Origin: Methanomicrobiales archaeon HGW-Methanomicrobiales-1 | Lineage (GTDB): Archaea > Halobacteriota > Methanomicrobia > Methanomicrobiales > Methanospirillaceae | Direction of reading: 5' to 3' | DNA: 64,000 nucleotides | Assembly (NCBI GenBank): GCA_002839675.1 | Contig: PGYM01000003.1 | Location: 124,001 to 188,000 of the forward strand | In this document: piece after piece, positions 18,971 to 28,257 of the stretch | How the letters are laid out: every line of letters starts with the position of its first letter | Position numbering within the stretch: position 1 is the first letter of the stretch | Made by a program: the position numbers and the translations under genes | Notes under the pieces: generated by a model | Told to the model about the DNA's origin: nothing | Seen by the model: only the letters and a program-made list of their open reading frames with translations | Databases searched by the model: none

Positions 18971-19654
18971 TCAGGTTGTGTCAGTAGTCTGGGATCTCGC
19001 ATTCATTCCCTTGCCGTGCTGCTGGGATTGCCCCTGGGATCTATTCCCGCAGTCAGCTGCATTCTGTCCCTGTGCATTTACTGACTGCCGGTTCTGCCGG
19101 AGTTGGGCCTGTGAACCATTCCCGCAGTCGGCCGCATTCTGTCCCTGTGCATTTACTGCCTGTCGGTTCTGCCGGAGTTGAGCCTGTGAACCATCTGTGC
19201 AGTTGGCCGCATTCTGTCCGTGTCCATTTACTGCCTGCTGGTTTTGCCGGAGTTGGGCCTGTGAACCATTCCCGTTTCCAACTGCATTCTGGATATGGTT
19301 TTTTACGGTTTCCCGGTGCTGGAGGAGCTGTTCCTGTGATAAGATCCCACTCTGCATTGCCTCCTGTACCTGGGCACGCAGTCCTTGGATCGCAGTTCTT
19401 GCAGTCTCCGCATCACCGGTCTGGGCTGCGGACTGTGCCGCATCCAGTGAGGCCTGGAGGGATGTTACATCATATCCCGCCTGGGAAAGGGTATTGATCT
19501 CATCGGAGAGAGATCCAAAAGCGTTCCACGCCGTTGCGTTTCCTCTCATGTATGCAGACTGATCTGCCGGTCCTGCAGCCTGTGCAGGTACGATGGCACA
19601 GAAACTGATAATGAGCATCAGCGCCGTGCCAAGATAGAATCCACGTGTTTTCAT
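18971..19654 (-). CDS. Secreted protein with C-terminal Gln/Asn-rich tandem repeats
   Basis: 227 aa from the ATG at 19654, which has a strong ribosome site (TTAGGAGGT) 7 nt upstream; the frame is open to 19705, but that part precedes the ribosome site. The protein has a signal peptide (MKTRGFYLGTALMLIISFC), then a helical domain (about 30-120: SLSDEINTLSQAGYDVTSLQ, AAQTGDAETARTAIQGLRAQ), then three near-exact 25-residue repeats of the pattern GSQAQLRQNRQAVNAQGQNA ending in Cys, then a Thr-rich end. One Cys per repeat could form disulfides or bind metal. The secretion and the repeats are plain in sequence; the function is unknown. A surface or matrix role would fit. Confidence 0.75.
   Translation of the reverse strand: MKTRGFYLGTALMLIISFCAIVPAQAAGPADQSAYMRGNATAWNAFGSLSDEINTLSQAGYDVTSLQASLDAAQSAAQTGDAETARTAIQGLRAQVQEAMQSGILSQEQLLQHRETVKNHIQNAVGNGNGSQAQLRQNQQAVNGHGQNAANCTDGSQAQLRQNRQAVNAQGQNAADCGNGSQAQLRQNRQSVNAQGQNAADCGNRSQGQSQQHGKGMNARSQTTDTT
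19036..19290. repeat. 75-bp tandem repeat inside the secreted-protein gene
   Basis: Three full copies start at 19036, 19111 and 19186, and a partial fourth at 19261. The 75-bp period preserves the reading frame (25 codons). Copies differ at scattered bases, with the outer ones most diverged. Confidence 0.9.
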
Positions 19655-19995
19655 TTTTTTACCTCCTAATTTTGATGGTGAGAGATGCTGCAGGGATTCC
19701 TGCATCCGGGTGTTACCGGATGGTTAAGAGCCCTGCAAAGTGTCTGATGTTCATACAGCACCTCTGCAATCGCGGTGTATCCCGCGGTAGGATTGCATCG
19801 GGTTTGGCATGGTAAAAGGGCCGCGACAGTTCTGGAGTATTCCTGTTATCCAGCATGGTCTCGATCTGCGGATAACCGTTCATTCAGGTTCAGAAATCGT
19901 ATCCGGTTAAAAAATGAAGAGAAAAAATCGGATACAAATCGGGCGGCAATTATGGGATATTGGATACGTATCCGGTCGGCCGCGCAAAAAAGGAA
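19655..19995. other. Intergenic region between polB and the repeat-protein gene
   Basis: 341 nt. It must hold the leftward promoter of the repeat protein and the 3' end of the polB transcript. I see no convincing ORF, RNA gene or strong hairpin. Confidence 0.4.
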
Positions 19996-22470
19996 TTATC
20001 CGATTCCCCACTGGGCAAGGGTAGTCCGCGAGGGATCGACATCATCCCAGCTCCACCCGAGCGCTTCAATAATGCGGGAGATCGGCTGCTTGATCGTCTT
20101 GTCCAGCATCAGTTCCAGGTCAACGACAAACACCGGTGGCACCTGGTCGCCGTACTCAAAGCAGAGCACATCCGTTTTCGGGTATTTCGAAGTCACCGTC
20201 CGGATATAGATCCGCTTGGGTTTACTCCCCTTGCCAAACTCGGTATGGAGATGCTGGTTGGCATATTTTGCTCCCCGCACCTGGGCGTCATCATTCCCGT
20301 AATCATCAAGGGATTTGCCGATGCCTCCGGGAATGCCGATCTCATCAAGGGTATATTTTCCCGCCCGGTACTTCGTGATCACATCAGAGAGGAACGCCTT
20401 GATCCCTGCATATTCCTCTCCTTTCAGGATCATCTCCATCACGCGCTGCTGCACGACTTTGGTAATCTGCGGTGTATCGCTTCTCTTGATCTCAAAGCCC
20501 ACGATATCCACTTCATCGACATCCTTGCCCTCTTTCCAGACAAGGTGCCCCGCATACCGCTTCTTTTTCCCGGCCTGGAAGAACCGTTCATAGATCTTCT
20601 CGAACTTGATCGAGAAGTAGTGGACATCGGCATTGAGTTCTTTATGGGCGAACTCCTGGTAACTCTCATTGAGGCGTTTTTCAATTGCCCGGGCCGTGGC
20701 AATGGTTGCTTCCCGGTCAAGGTTGGGGGGCAGGTGCACCATGCACGAATCGGTATCTCCATAGATCACCGTGTAACCCTGCTGTTCGATCACGCGCCGG
20801 GTATGCTCGATGATCGCCCTGCCCACTGAGGTAACTGCGGACCCGATCTCCCGGTCAAAGAGCCGGAAGCGGGTGTAGCCCGAAACGCCGTAGTACGTGT
20901 TCATGATCACCTTGAGCACATTCTGCTGCATGTCGTAAAGCACGTAATCCGGGGACCCGAATTCGTACTTGTTGCGTAGCGCCTTTTTATCGTCACGCTC
21001 TTTGAGCAGTTCGGATATGATGCTCCGTGTCAACCCGTCTGGATGTTTCTTGAACCGGATCCCGTTGGGTGCCACAAGTTCGCCGGCGGGATCTTTTGTC
21101 TCCATCGAGGCGTTGATGGTCATCATCGCCATCGGGTAGAGCGATTTTAGGTCAAGTACGATTACGTTCTCCCGCACACCCCTGCTCGGTTCGAAAACGG
21201 TTGCTCCTTCGAACTCATCTGCGTTTGCGAACCCCTTGGAGGGCAGGACATATTTTCCGGATGCCTTTCTCAAGATGTAGACATCGATCACGCTCGATGA
21301 GTTCAGGGTCTTGTCGAGAGGACAGCCGACATAGCGGGCGATCTCGCGGTAGAACTCGATGATATTGTTCTTCTTGTTGATTGCAACGCAGAGTTCCACG
21401 TCTTTGAAATTGTACTCTACCAGAAGGGCCGGCTGTTTTTTCCAGAGATCTGATGTGGTGCCGGTATAGCGCACCTTGTGCTCGCCTACTTCATCGAGGG
21501 CAACTGCATCGAGGCGGTAGGACTCTTTCTGGGTGAGGTGCATCTTCTTGTACCCCATCAGCAGATCAAAGAGTGCCCTTCCTCTCAACGCATTACGTTC
21601 AGTCTGGCCCGGCAGGCGGGCGAGATGGGTGGATGAGAGCCCGAGCCGTTCCATCCTGCCGGTGATATAGGGCATATCGAAATCGACAAAGTTCCAGCCG
21701 GAGAGCACATCGGGGTCCCTTGCAACAATATAGGCAGAGAATGCCCGGAGCATCGACACTTCATCCGTATAGGTACAGATCGTGTGCATCTCTTTCCGGA
21801 AACAGCCGTTGACAAGTCCTCCTTCTGCCTCTTTTTGGGCAACTTCCCCAGTATCCTCCCCCCACCTGAAAAGGAACGTGGTATAATCATTATCGAACGA
21901 ATCATAGCAGGTGATGCAGGTGATCGCATCCCTCTGGGGATCAGGAAATCCCCGTTCATCCTCGCATTCGATATCGATGATGCAGCTTCTGGCTGGTGCA
22001 TCGACTTCGGCGGGAGACAGGTCGTGGTAATCAACGGTTGCTGCGGGGGCAGATACTCCCCCGGTCAAACCACAGTCGATCATGAACCGGGTGGCAAACG
22101 GGATGTCCGCTTCAAAGTGACGATACCGTTCGCGCACCTCCCGCACATCGCCCGGCTGCTGGACATATATCCGGCGCAGCGGTTCGGAGCGGATCGAGCG
22201 GTATTCGGTCCCCTCCTCTAATGTGGCCTGTTGGGGAAGTGCAGCCCCCTCTGCCTGATCTGCGGGTATGTAGAAATAGGGCCGGAACCCGGTGACATCG
22301 ATCCGGACTGCTTTACCCTGAGCATTACGGCCAAAGATATGAATGATCGGGCCGTCCGGTGCCCGGCTGTATTCCACCTGGTTAATCGCAAGAGCGATGT
22401 TACCGGAGAACTGATCGAGCGTGCAGGGAGCGTTCATGCAGGTATCCGTGCGCTGGGTCTGGGATGCCAT
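19996..22470 (-). CDS. polB: Family B DNA polymerase
   Basis: 824 aa from the ATG at 22470, one base after the mdh stop codon; a longer frame to 22626 exists but lies inside mdh. It is a replicative or repair DNA polymerase with 3'-5' proofreading. The exonuclease motifs are intact: IDIECEDE (Exo I), SGWNFVDFDMPYI (Exo II) and EYNFKDVELC (Exo III). The polymerase motifs are VLDLKSLYPMAMMTIN (A), LKVIMNTYYGVSGYTR (B) and IYGDTDSCMVHL (C, catalytic Asp pair). The YGDTDS and DxxSLYP signatures and the size are typical of archaeal PolB. No intein is present, although motif C is a common insertion site. The close mdh-polB spacing suggests coupled translation. Confidence 0.96.
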   Translation of the reverse strand: MASQTQRTDTCMNAPCTLDQFSGNIALAINQVEYSRAPDGPIIHIFGRNAQGKAVRIDVTGFRPYFYIPADQAEGAALPQQATLEEGTEYRSIRSEPLRRIYVQQPGDVREVRERYRHFEADIPFATRFMIDCGLTGGVSAPAATVDYHDLSPAEVDAPARSCIIDIECEDERGFPDPQRDAITCITCYDSFDNDYTTFLFRWGEDTGEVAQKEAEGGLVNGCFRKEMHTICTYTDEVSMLRAFSAYIVARDPDVLSGWNFVDFDMPYITGRMERLGLSSTHLARLPGQTERNALRGRALFDLLMGYKKMHLTQKESYRLDAVALDEVGEHKVRYTGTTSDLWKKQPALLVEYNFKDVELCVAINKKNNIIEFYREIARYVGCPLDKTLNSSSVIDVYILRKASGKYVLPSKGFANADEFEGATVFEPSRGVRENVIVLDLKSLYPMAMMTINASMETKDPAGELVAPNGIRFKKHPDGLTRSIISELLKERDDKKALRNKYEFGSPDYVLYDMQQNVLKVIMNTYYGVSGYTRFRLFDREIGSAVTSVGRAIIEHTRRVIEQQGYTVIYGDTDSCMVHLPPNLDREATIATARAIEKRLNESYQEFAHKELNADVHYFSIKFEKIYERFFQAGKKKRYAGHLVWKEGKDVDEVDIVGFEIKRSDTPQITKVVQQRVMEMILKGEEYAGIKAFLSDVITKYRAGKYTLDEIGIPGGIGKSLDDYGNDDAQVRGAKYANQHLHTEFGKGSKPKRIYIRTVTSKYPKTDVLCFEYGDQVPPVFVVDLELMLDKTIKQPISRIIEALGWSWDDVDPSRTTLAQWGIG

Positions 22471-22471
22471 A

Positions 22472-23338
22472 TCAGGAGATCGCCTTCCGGCAGAGTTCCC
22501 CAACGAATTTTCCTGCCTGGTCCATCTTATCCTGCTCCCATTCATCGAGGTGCCATTCCTCGATTGACTGGATCCCGTTTTTGCCGATCCTGACCGGAAC
22601 CCCGAGCGAACAGCCGGAGATCCCATATTCCCCTTCCAGTACCGATGAGCAGATCACCAGTTCCCGGGCATCCGAGAGTATCATGCGGGTGAGGTGTGCA
22701 ATATGCAGGGCCGGACCAAAGACCGTCCCTCCCTTGCCTTTGATTACGTCCATGCTCGAGCCCCGCAGCTCGGCAAGGATCTCTTCCCGCATGGGGAGGG
22801 GAATCTGGCGGGACAGGGTAGAGAAAACAGGTACCTGGTGCTCGCCATGCTCTCCTAACACAAAGGAAAACCCCGTAATGCCCCGGGAGCGCAGCGCGAG
22901 AGAGAATCGCGCACTGTCAAGCTGGCCACCAAATCCTATGCACCGTTCCCGTGGTATTCCCGACTGTTTGCAGAGCAGGTAGTTATTGGCATCCATGGGA
23001 TTTGTCACCGTAATGACAATGCCATCGAACCCTTTGAGCAGCGCTGCGCACTCGTTGACTGCGACAGCATTTGCATCGAGCAGGTCGGCGCGGGTTTTTA
23101 CCGAAGGATTGCGGGGGAGGCCGGCAGAACAGATACAGACATCCGCGTCCCGGATTGCCTGTTTATCGGTGATGATATCGGTTTCAAGCCCGGTGTGCTG
23201 CAGATCAAGTACCTGCGCTTTGAGCAGTTCCGGTGCACTGTCATACAGGACCAGTTCATCGGCAATTCCCATGGAAGATGCGAGATAAGCGACCTCGCCA
23301 CCGATTCTGCCAACTCCCACTACCGCAAGGCGCGCCAT
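22472..23338 (-). CDS. mdh: Malate dehydrogenase (LDH/MDH superfamily)
   Basis: 288 aa. It oxidises malate to oxaloacetate with NAD(P). The Rossmann start VVGVGRIGGEVAYLA (residues 6-20) is followed by the substrate-binding arginines in GLPRNPSVKTRADL and VTNPMD, and the catalytic pair in LGEHGEHQVPVFS (His). These features place it in the LDH-like malate dehydrogenase group used by methanogens, where malate feeds the partial reductive TCA path to 2-oxoglutarate. The end of the gene nearly touches polB. It diverges from pyrD, with about 50 nt between the starts. Confidence 0.9.
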   Translation of the reverse strand: MARLAVVGVGRIGGEVAYLASSMGIADELVLYDSAPELLKAQVLDLQHTGLETDIITDKQAIRDADVCICSAGLPRNPSVKTRADLLDANAVAVNECAALLKGFDGIVITVTNPMDANNYLLCKQSGIPRERCIGFGGQLDSARFSLALRSRGITGFSFVLGEHGEHQVPVFSTLSRQIPLPMREEILAELRGSSMDVIKGKGGTVFGPALHIAHLTRMILSDARELVICSSVLEGEYGISGCSLGVPVRIGKNGIQSIEEWHLDEWEQDKMDQAGKFVGELCRKAIS

Positions 23339-23389
23339 CTGGTATCAATATGGGTTATGCTAATAATAAATAACGACCATTTCCTGTGG

Positions 23390-24277
23390 ATGGTATTGAT
23401 CAAACCCGGGCCGGTGAATGTGGGTGGCGTAGCGCTCAATAATCACCTCATACTCGCAGCCGGTGTACTGGGAACAACCGGCACATCACTTGCGCGGATG
23501 CTCTCCTTGGGAGCCGGTGGCGTTGTGACCAAATCCATTGGTCCTGAACCCAAGGAGGGTCATGCCGGGCCGTGCCTCGTGGTGCTGGAAGACGGGCTGA
23601 TAAACGCCATGGGCCTTCCCAACCCTTCGAAGGATTTTATCGAAGAACTCGGGCCTCTTGCACAACAACCCGTTGTTGCAAGTATTTTTGGAGGCAACCC
23701 CGAAGAATTCGCGACCGTTGCCGGCTGGTTTAAAGGAAAAGTATCCGGTTTTGAGCTCAATCTCTCCTGCCCGCATGCCGAAGGATATGGCGCTGCGATT
23801 GGCAGCGACCCGGCACTGGTGGAAGCCTGCACTCGTGCAGTGAGCAGCACCGGTGTCCCGACGTGGGTCAAACTTACGCCGAATGTCACCGATATTACTG
23901 CGATCGGGAAGGCAGCGGAACGGGGCGGGGCAAATGCGATCGTTGCAATCAACACCTTAAAGGCCATGCGCATCTCGACCGGTATCCGGCGCCCCGTGCT
24001 CGGCAACCGGTTCGGCGGGTTATCCGGCAGTGCAATTTTTCCTGTTGCGGTCCGGTGTGTGTATGAACTCTATGCGTCGTGCAAAATCCCCATCATAGGT
24101 TGTGGGGGCATATCGACCGCTGACAATGTTGTCGAGATGATGATGGCAGGAGCCAGTGCTGTGGAGATCGGCAGTGCGGTTCACGGCGATGTGAACGTCT
24201 TTGAGACGATTGCAAAGGAGCTCTATTCCAAGGACGGAATTGATATTGGAGAGATCGTGGGGTGTGCTCATGAGTGA
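23390..24277 (+). CDS. pyrD: Dihydroorotate dehydrogenase, catalytic subunit (class 1B)
   Basis: 295 aa from ATG 23390. It oxidises dihydroorotate to orotate in pyrimidine synthesis. FMN-barrel motifs: NHLILAAGVLGTTG (residues ~16-29), PRPCLVV-like region (HAGPCLVVLED), FELNLSCPHAEGYG with the catalytic Cys, VKLTPNVTDI, INTLKAMRI, GLSGSAIFPVA, and GCGGISTADNVVEMMMAGAS. The frame is open further upstream (to 23195), but this part overlaps mdh and is not family-like. It overlaps pyrK by 8 nt, so the two subunits should be made together as a PyrD-PyrK complex that uses the Fe-S/FAD subunit to pass electrons to NAD+. Confidence 0.96.
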   Translation: MVLIKPGPVNVGGVALNNHLILAAGVLGTTGTSLARMLSLGAGGVVTKSIGPEPKEGHAGPCLVVLEDGLINAMGLPNPSKDFIEELGPLAQQPVVASIFGGNPEEFATVAGWFKGKVSGFELNLSCPHAEGYGAAIGSDPALVEACTRAVSSTGVPTWVKLTPNVTDITAIGKAAERGGANAIVAINTLKAMRISTGIRRPVLGNRFGGLSGSAIFPVAVRCVYELYASCKIPIIGCGGISTADNVVEMMMAGASAVEIGSAVHGDVNVFETIAKELYSKDGIDIGEIVGCAHE

Positions 24278-25043
24278 CAACGATAAAATGGGACATGTCC
24301 CGGTAACGATCGCCCGGGTTAAAACAGAAACTCCGGCTATCCGTTCCTTTGTATTCGAAGAATCTTTTCCTCACGCTCCGGGGCAGTTCGTCATGGTCTG
24401 GGTGCCGGGTGTGGATGAGATCCCGATGGCCCTGTCCTCTGAGAACTGCATTACGGTCCAGAAAGTCGGTGATGCAACGAGTGCGCTTTTCGATCTCGGA
24501 CCGGGTGCAAAGCTGGGGATACGCGGTCCCTTCGGAAACGGGTTTACCAAAGGCGAGAAGATGCTGGCGATTGCCGGGGGTGTTGGTGCAGCCCCGCTCC
24601 TTCCTCTTGCCCGGGCAGACTGCGTCATGACGATGCTGCTTGGCGCAAAGAACGAATCCGAACTGCTCTTTGTTGACCAGCTGGATGAATGCACGGATGT
24701 GCTTATCGCAACCGATGATGGCTCTTTAGGGCAGAAGGGGTTTGTGACCACCCTCATGGACGATCTCAATCTCGGAGCGTACGACCGGATTGCAGTCTGT
24801 GGCCCGGAAGTGATGATGCGTTCTGTGCTCTCGAAAGTCGATGAGAAAGGGATTGCCCATAAAACCGAGTTCTCCCTGCACCGGTACATGAAATGCGGGG
24901 TCGGCGTCTGCGGTTCGTGCTGTGTTGACCCCTCCGGGCTCAGGGTATGCCGGGACGGCCCAGTCTTTTCCGGCGACAAGCTCATAAAAAGCGAGTTTGG
25001 GAATTATATGCGGGATGCGAGCGGCAGGAAAAAGAAGATTTAA
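24270..25043 (+). CDS. pyrK: Dihydroorotate dehydrogenase electron-transfer subunit
   Basis: 257 aa from ATG 24270, inside the end of pyrD. It is a ferredoxin reductase-like protein that binds FAD and a [2Fe-2S] cluster and transfers electrons from PyrD. FAD-binding region: PGQFVMVWVPGVDEIPMALS (residues ~38-57). NAD-binding region: LAIAGGVGAAPLLPLA. The C-terminal cluster motif is KCGVGVCGSCCVDPSGLRVC, with four Cys spaced as in PyrK. The match over the full length is good, and the operon with pyrD confirms the assignment. Confidence 0.96.
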   Translation: MSDNDKMGHVPVTIARVKTETPAIRSFVFEESFPHAPGQFVMVWVPGVDEIPMALSSENCITVQKVGDATSALFDLGPGAKLGIRGPFGNGFTKGEKMLAIAGGVGAAPLLPLARADCVMTMLLGAKNESELLFVDQLDECTDVLIATDDGSLGQKGFVTTLMDDLNLGAYDRIAVCGPEVMMRSVLSKVDEKGIAHKTEFSLHRYMKCGVGVCGSCCVDPSGLRVCRDGPVFSGDKLIKSEFGNYMRDASGRKKKI

Positions 25044-25189
25044 GCTCCGCCCTCACAATTTTCTCTTTTTAAAAATTGTTTTTTCAAATAACTCAATGGT
25101 GCCCATCTGAAAATTACGGGCCAGATTTACTGAAAATACGGCACAAGATAAAAACGAGTATCCGGAAATTTCCGGAATCACCACTCATT

Positions 25190-26641
25190 TCAGGGTGTTG
25201 GGATACGGAACGCATTTTGGGGTACGCGAATCTCGAAACGTGCCCCCTCACCCGGCTCGCCGTTTTCTTTGATCGTAAGCCCGGTGATACTTAAAATTTC
25301 CCTGGCAAGGAACAGGCCATAACCGGTATTGCGGTAATATTCGCGCTTTAAGATCCGCTCTTTAGATTTCACCGGAATCCCCACCCCGTTATCCTCGTAA
25401 ATGAGAATGACTTCGTCAGGTGTTTCTTTATAGGAGAACCGGATCCTGGAAACCTTCTCACCGTGGCGCAGTGAATTGTCGACCAGATTGTAGAACACTT
25501 TTTTGAGAAATAAATCGGAATAAATTTCAAGATCCCCGAGATCGATTTCGACAGCGATATTGTCGAGATCCAGATTAGTGATCGCTTCTTTTACTGTTTC
25601 GTTAACGTTCAGCCACTGGGGAGAACTCGAACCGATATTCTGGTAATCGCGGGTGAACTGTATCTGTTTCTGGATCAACTGGGTAACCTCCTCGATCTTC
25701 TGGAGGTGTTCCTGTGTTGTGGGATCGTCGACTAACTCTCTCACAAGGGAGAGGTACATGACAATCGCTGTTATCTGGTTGAGAATGTCATGCCGGGTGA
25801 TGGATGAAAGCGTGTTAAGTTTCCGGTTTGCCAGCTGGATGGCAGCTTCGAACCGTTTGCGTTCATGGATCTCGGCCTTGAGTTCATCGGTTGAACGTAA
25901 AAGTTCCTCTGTCCGCTCCAGTACTCGCTGTTCCAGATCATCCCGGGCTCTCTGGATCACGCTTTCTGCCAGTTTACGCTCGGTGATATCGATTGCAGAA
26001 CAGACAACAGTATCATCATCTGCCCGTGATGCGGAAACAAGGAACTGGCGTACTGTACCATCACGGGTGTGGAAGAACAGTTCAACCTCAATGGTATTGG
26101 TATGGGCCTCGATCTTGTTAATGAACGAATCAAGGCTTAATGGATCCACAAGAATTGTCGATAGGTCCCTGTCGATGAGCTCGGCACGGTTATATCTCAG
26201 CATCTGTTCGCATTTCCCGTTCAGCTCCCGGATGCGCAGGGAGATGAGATCGAAGGTAAAAATACCCGCCTGGGAATTTTCAAAAATCCCCCGGTATTTC
26301 CGCTCTTCAGTCTTGAGTCCCTGAGCAAAAGATGACGTGACAACACCGATTGTGACAAAGATCACAAACCAGGCTGTGGATACCGCTACCATATTCGGAT
26401 TAAAATTGCTGAAATAATAGACGAGCAGCAGGTAAATTGTGCTGATAATTAACGAAAAGGCGATACCCCGGCGCGGGTAGATATAGACAAAGAGAATGAT
26501 GGGCAGGAAATACAGGAAGGAAAATACTTCATAGATTCCATGGGTGAGTGAATAAATGGTTGAATAAATGGAAAGAATGATCGTGATACCAATAGCCAGC
26601 GCCCAGTAAACCTGTTTTTTTTTGGAAGCAGGAACCGTCAA
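25190..26641 (-). CDS. Membrane sensor histidine kinase (membrane-PAS-HisKA-HATPase)
   Basis: 483 aa. Membrane helices occupy residues 12-105, with the LPIILFVYIYPRRG turn shared with its neighbour. A PAS domain (about 113-222, ending in CSAIDITERKLAE) is followed by a coiled coil, the phosphoacceptor segment SITRHDILNQITAIVM (His284) and an ATPase domain with FYNLVDNSLRHG (N box) and YEDNGVGIP (G1). It should autophosphorylate and signal to a response regulator that is not adjacent. Its start overlaps the upstream paralogue by 4 nt (ATGA), so the two are cotranslated. The ligand is unknown. Confidence 0.9.
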   Translation of the reverse strand: MTVPASKKKQVYWALAIGITIILSIYSTIYSLTHGIYEVFSFLYFLPIILFVYIYPRRGIAFSLIISTIYLLLVYYFSNFNPNMVAVSTAWFVIFVTIGVVTSSFAQGLKTEERKYRGIFENSQAGIFTFDLISLRIRELNGKCEQMLRYNRAELIDRDLSTILVDPLSLDSFINKIEAHTNTIEVELFFHTRDGTVRQFLVSASRADDDTVVCSAIDITERKLAESVIQRARDDLEQRVLERTEELLRSTDELKAEIHERKRFEAAIQLANRKLNTLSSITRHDILNQITAIVMYLSLVRELVDDPTTQEHLQKIEEVTQLIQKQIQFTRDYQNIGSSSPQWLNVNETVKEAITNLDLDNIAVEIDLGDLEIYSDLFLKKVFYNLVDNSLRHGEKVSRIRFSYKETPDEVILIYEDNGVGIPVKSKERILKREYYRNTGYGLFLAREILSITGLTIKENGEPGEGARFEIRVPQNAFRIPTP

Positions 26642-27495
26642 TTATCTTCCTCTTCGTCATCTACCTGTTTCCCTGACAGGATCGTGCTTTCAAACCGCCT
26701 GCGTTCAAGGATCTCGGCCCGCAGTTCTTCATTCATCTTCTCGAGATGTACGGTGCGTTGTCGTACCTGTTCTTCGAGATCCTCTAAGGTTTTTCGTATC
26801 TCCTCGTCTACGATCTTGCTTCCGGTGATATCTATGACAGAGCAGAGCAGTTGTTCATGCGTTTCGAGTATTGCAGATATAACAAATCGCAGAAGGGTCC
26901 CATCATGAGCCACAAATATCGCTTCAGTCTCGGTGTTGCCCAATCCTTTTTTTGCATTGGAAAAAAACTGCTCCTGTCCTTTTTCGTCAGTCCATATGAG
27001 AGAGATCTCTTTTCCTATGAGATCCTGTCTGTCATACCTGAGCCAGCGGGCGCATTTGGCATTTATTTCACGGATACGCCTGGTGCGCAGATTTAGGTAG
27101 AAAATACCATCCTGTGAATTTTCGAGAATATTTTTTATCCTGTTACTTTCTTCCTGCAACCTGTTGGCATAAGACGATGCCACAACAGCGATGGTGATAA
27201 AGATCGCAAACCATGCAGTGGCCGTAACAACTATAGCGGAGTTGGAAAAGCCGAGCAGGTAAACAAGGCAGATATACATCAGGCTTAAACCAAGAGAAAA
27301 AATTACTGCCCGCCGGGGGTAAAAATATACCGCGAGTATGATCGGCAGAATATACAGGAAGGGATAGACTTCAAGGATTCCATGGGTGAGAGAAAAGATG
27401 GTGGTGAGGATTGCACCGATACATGCCGCTGCGATGATAAACAGGCGCAGGATCTCTTCATTCTCGCTGGAAAGATGCTCAATTCTGTGCTCCAT
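26638..27495 (-). CDS. Membrane-PAS protein lacking a kinase domain
   Basis: 285 aa, paralogous to the N-terminal 270 residues of the downstream kinase: the same membrane block (15-108, LPIILAVYFYPRRA), a PAS domain (about 113-222, ENSQDGIFYLN to CSVIDITGSKIVD) and a coiled coil (about 228-272) that stops in an acidic tail (DDEEEDN). No phosphoacceptor His or ATPase domain follows. The tail codon overlap (ATGA) with the kinase gene indicates a tandem duplication with loss of the transmitter, or a partner that forms heterodimers with the kinase. No frameshift is visible at the junction. Confidence 0.85.
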   Translation of the reverse strand: MEHRIEHLSSENEEILRLFIIAAACIGAILTTIFSLTHGILEVYPFLYILPIILAVYFYPRRAVIFSLGLSLMYICLVYLLGFSNSAIVVTATAWFAIFITIAVVASSYANRLQEESNRIKNILENSQDGIFYLNLRTRRIREINAKCARWLRYDRQDLIGKEISLIWTDEKGQEQFFSNAKKGLGNTETEAIFVAHDGTLLRFVISAILETHEQLLCSVIDITGSKIVDEEIRKTLEDLEEQVRQRTVHLEKMNEELRAEILERRRFESTILSGKQVDDEEEDN

Positions 27496-27625
27496 GAAAA
27501 ATTACCCCGTTGTTCTGCAATGTTCTCTTATAGTAGTCGATGATTTCATTGCATATATTCTTGCAGGACAAAAACCGTGTTTTTGCATTCCAAAGCAGAA
27601 GCAGGGTGCGATAACTGCACCGTTC

Positions 27626-28219
27626 TTAGTTCCGGACACTATTAATCCGTTCCAGGTCTTCGATCTTATTGATGTTGGTAAACGTGGTCAGTTCGTGATC
27701 AATGGCCCGGATCTCATCGATGGAAATATAGTTGGTATTCATACCTTTTACCATGGAACGCAGGGAGAATGAGGTGTGATCTTCAAGATAAGTAACGAGT
27801 GCGGTTCTCCGGTAGACTGCATGCAATGGTTCGAGCATATCCGGGTTCCAGCAGGGAATCGCGGCATCATAGCCATCAATCCGGTTGAACAACAGGGTGA
27901 CAATACGGGGGTCCACACAGGGCATGTCGCAGGCGGATACAAAAATCTCCTCACCGCGCGCTGCCAGGGTCCCGGCATGAAGCCCGCCGATAGGCCCGGT
28001 TCCTGTGCGGATGTCGGTGATACACCGGACTCCTTCAATGCGGTTGAACCGTTTGCATTGTTCGGGATCCCGTGCTACCAGGATGATCTCGTCAACAACC
28101 TGCGAGAGCGTTTCGATCAGCCGCTCAATGAAGGTCTTGCCCTGGTACGTGAAGAAATACTTCTCCTGGCCGTTTGCGCGACGGGCTTCCCCTCCAACAA
28201 GAATCACTGCTGATCTCAA
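27626..28219 (-). CDS. mobA: MobA-like molybdenum cofactor guanylyltransferase
   Basis: 197 aa nucleotidyltransferase with the family start LVGGEARRANGQEKYFF (GG, Arg and Lys of the signature), TGPIGGLHAGTL and SACDMPCVDP, where the Asp binds the metal. MobA attaches GMP to molybdopterin; in methanogens the cofactor serves formylmethanofuran and formate dehydrogenases. The glycine-rich loop is slightly atypical (extra residues between GG and Lys), so a related NTP-transferase role is possible. It is transcribed leftwards, downstream of ogt and convergent with nothing; a 38-nt gap separates it from ogt. Confidence 0.82.
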   Translation of the reverse strand: MRSAVILVGGEARRANGQEKYFFTYQGKTFIERLIETLSQVVDEIILVARDPEQCKRFNRIEGVRCITDIRTGTGPIGGLHAGTLAARGEEIFVSACDMPCVDPRIVTLLFNRIDGYDAAIPCWNPDMLEPLHAVYRRTALVTYLEDHTSFSLRSMVKGMNTNYISIDEIRAIDHELTTFTNINKIEDLERINSVRN

Positions 28220-28257
28220 AATCGGCTCTCCGTTGCAAGCTAATTGCTTTTCCTTAA

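Noticed and set aside
18614-19084. 156-codon plus-strand frame
   Set aside because: It runs into the antisense of the tandem repeats; coding sense there belongs to the minus strand.
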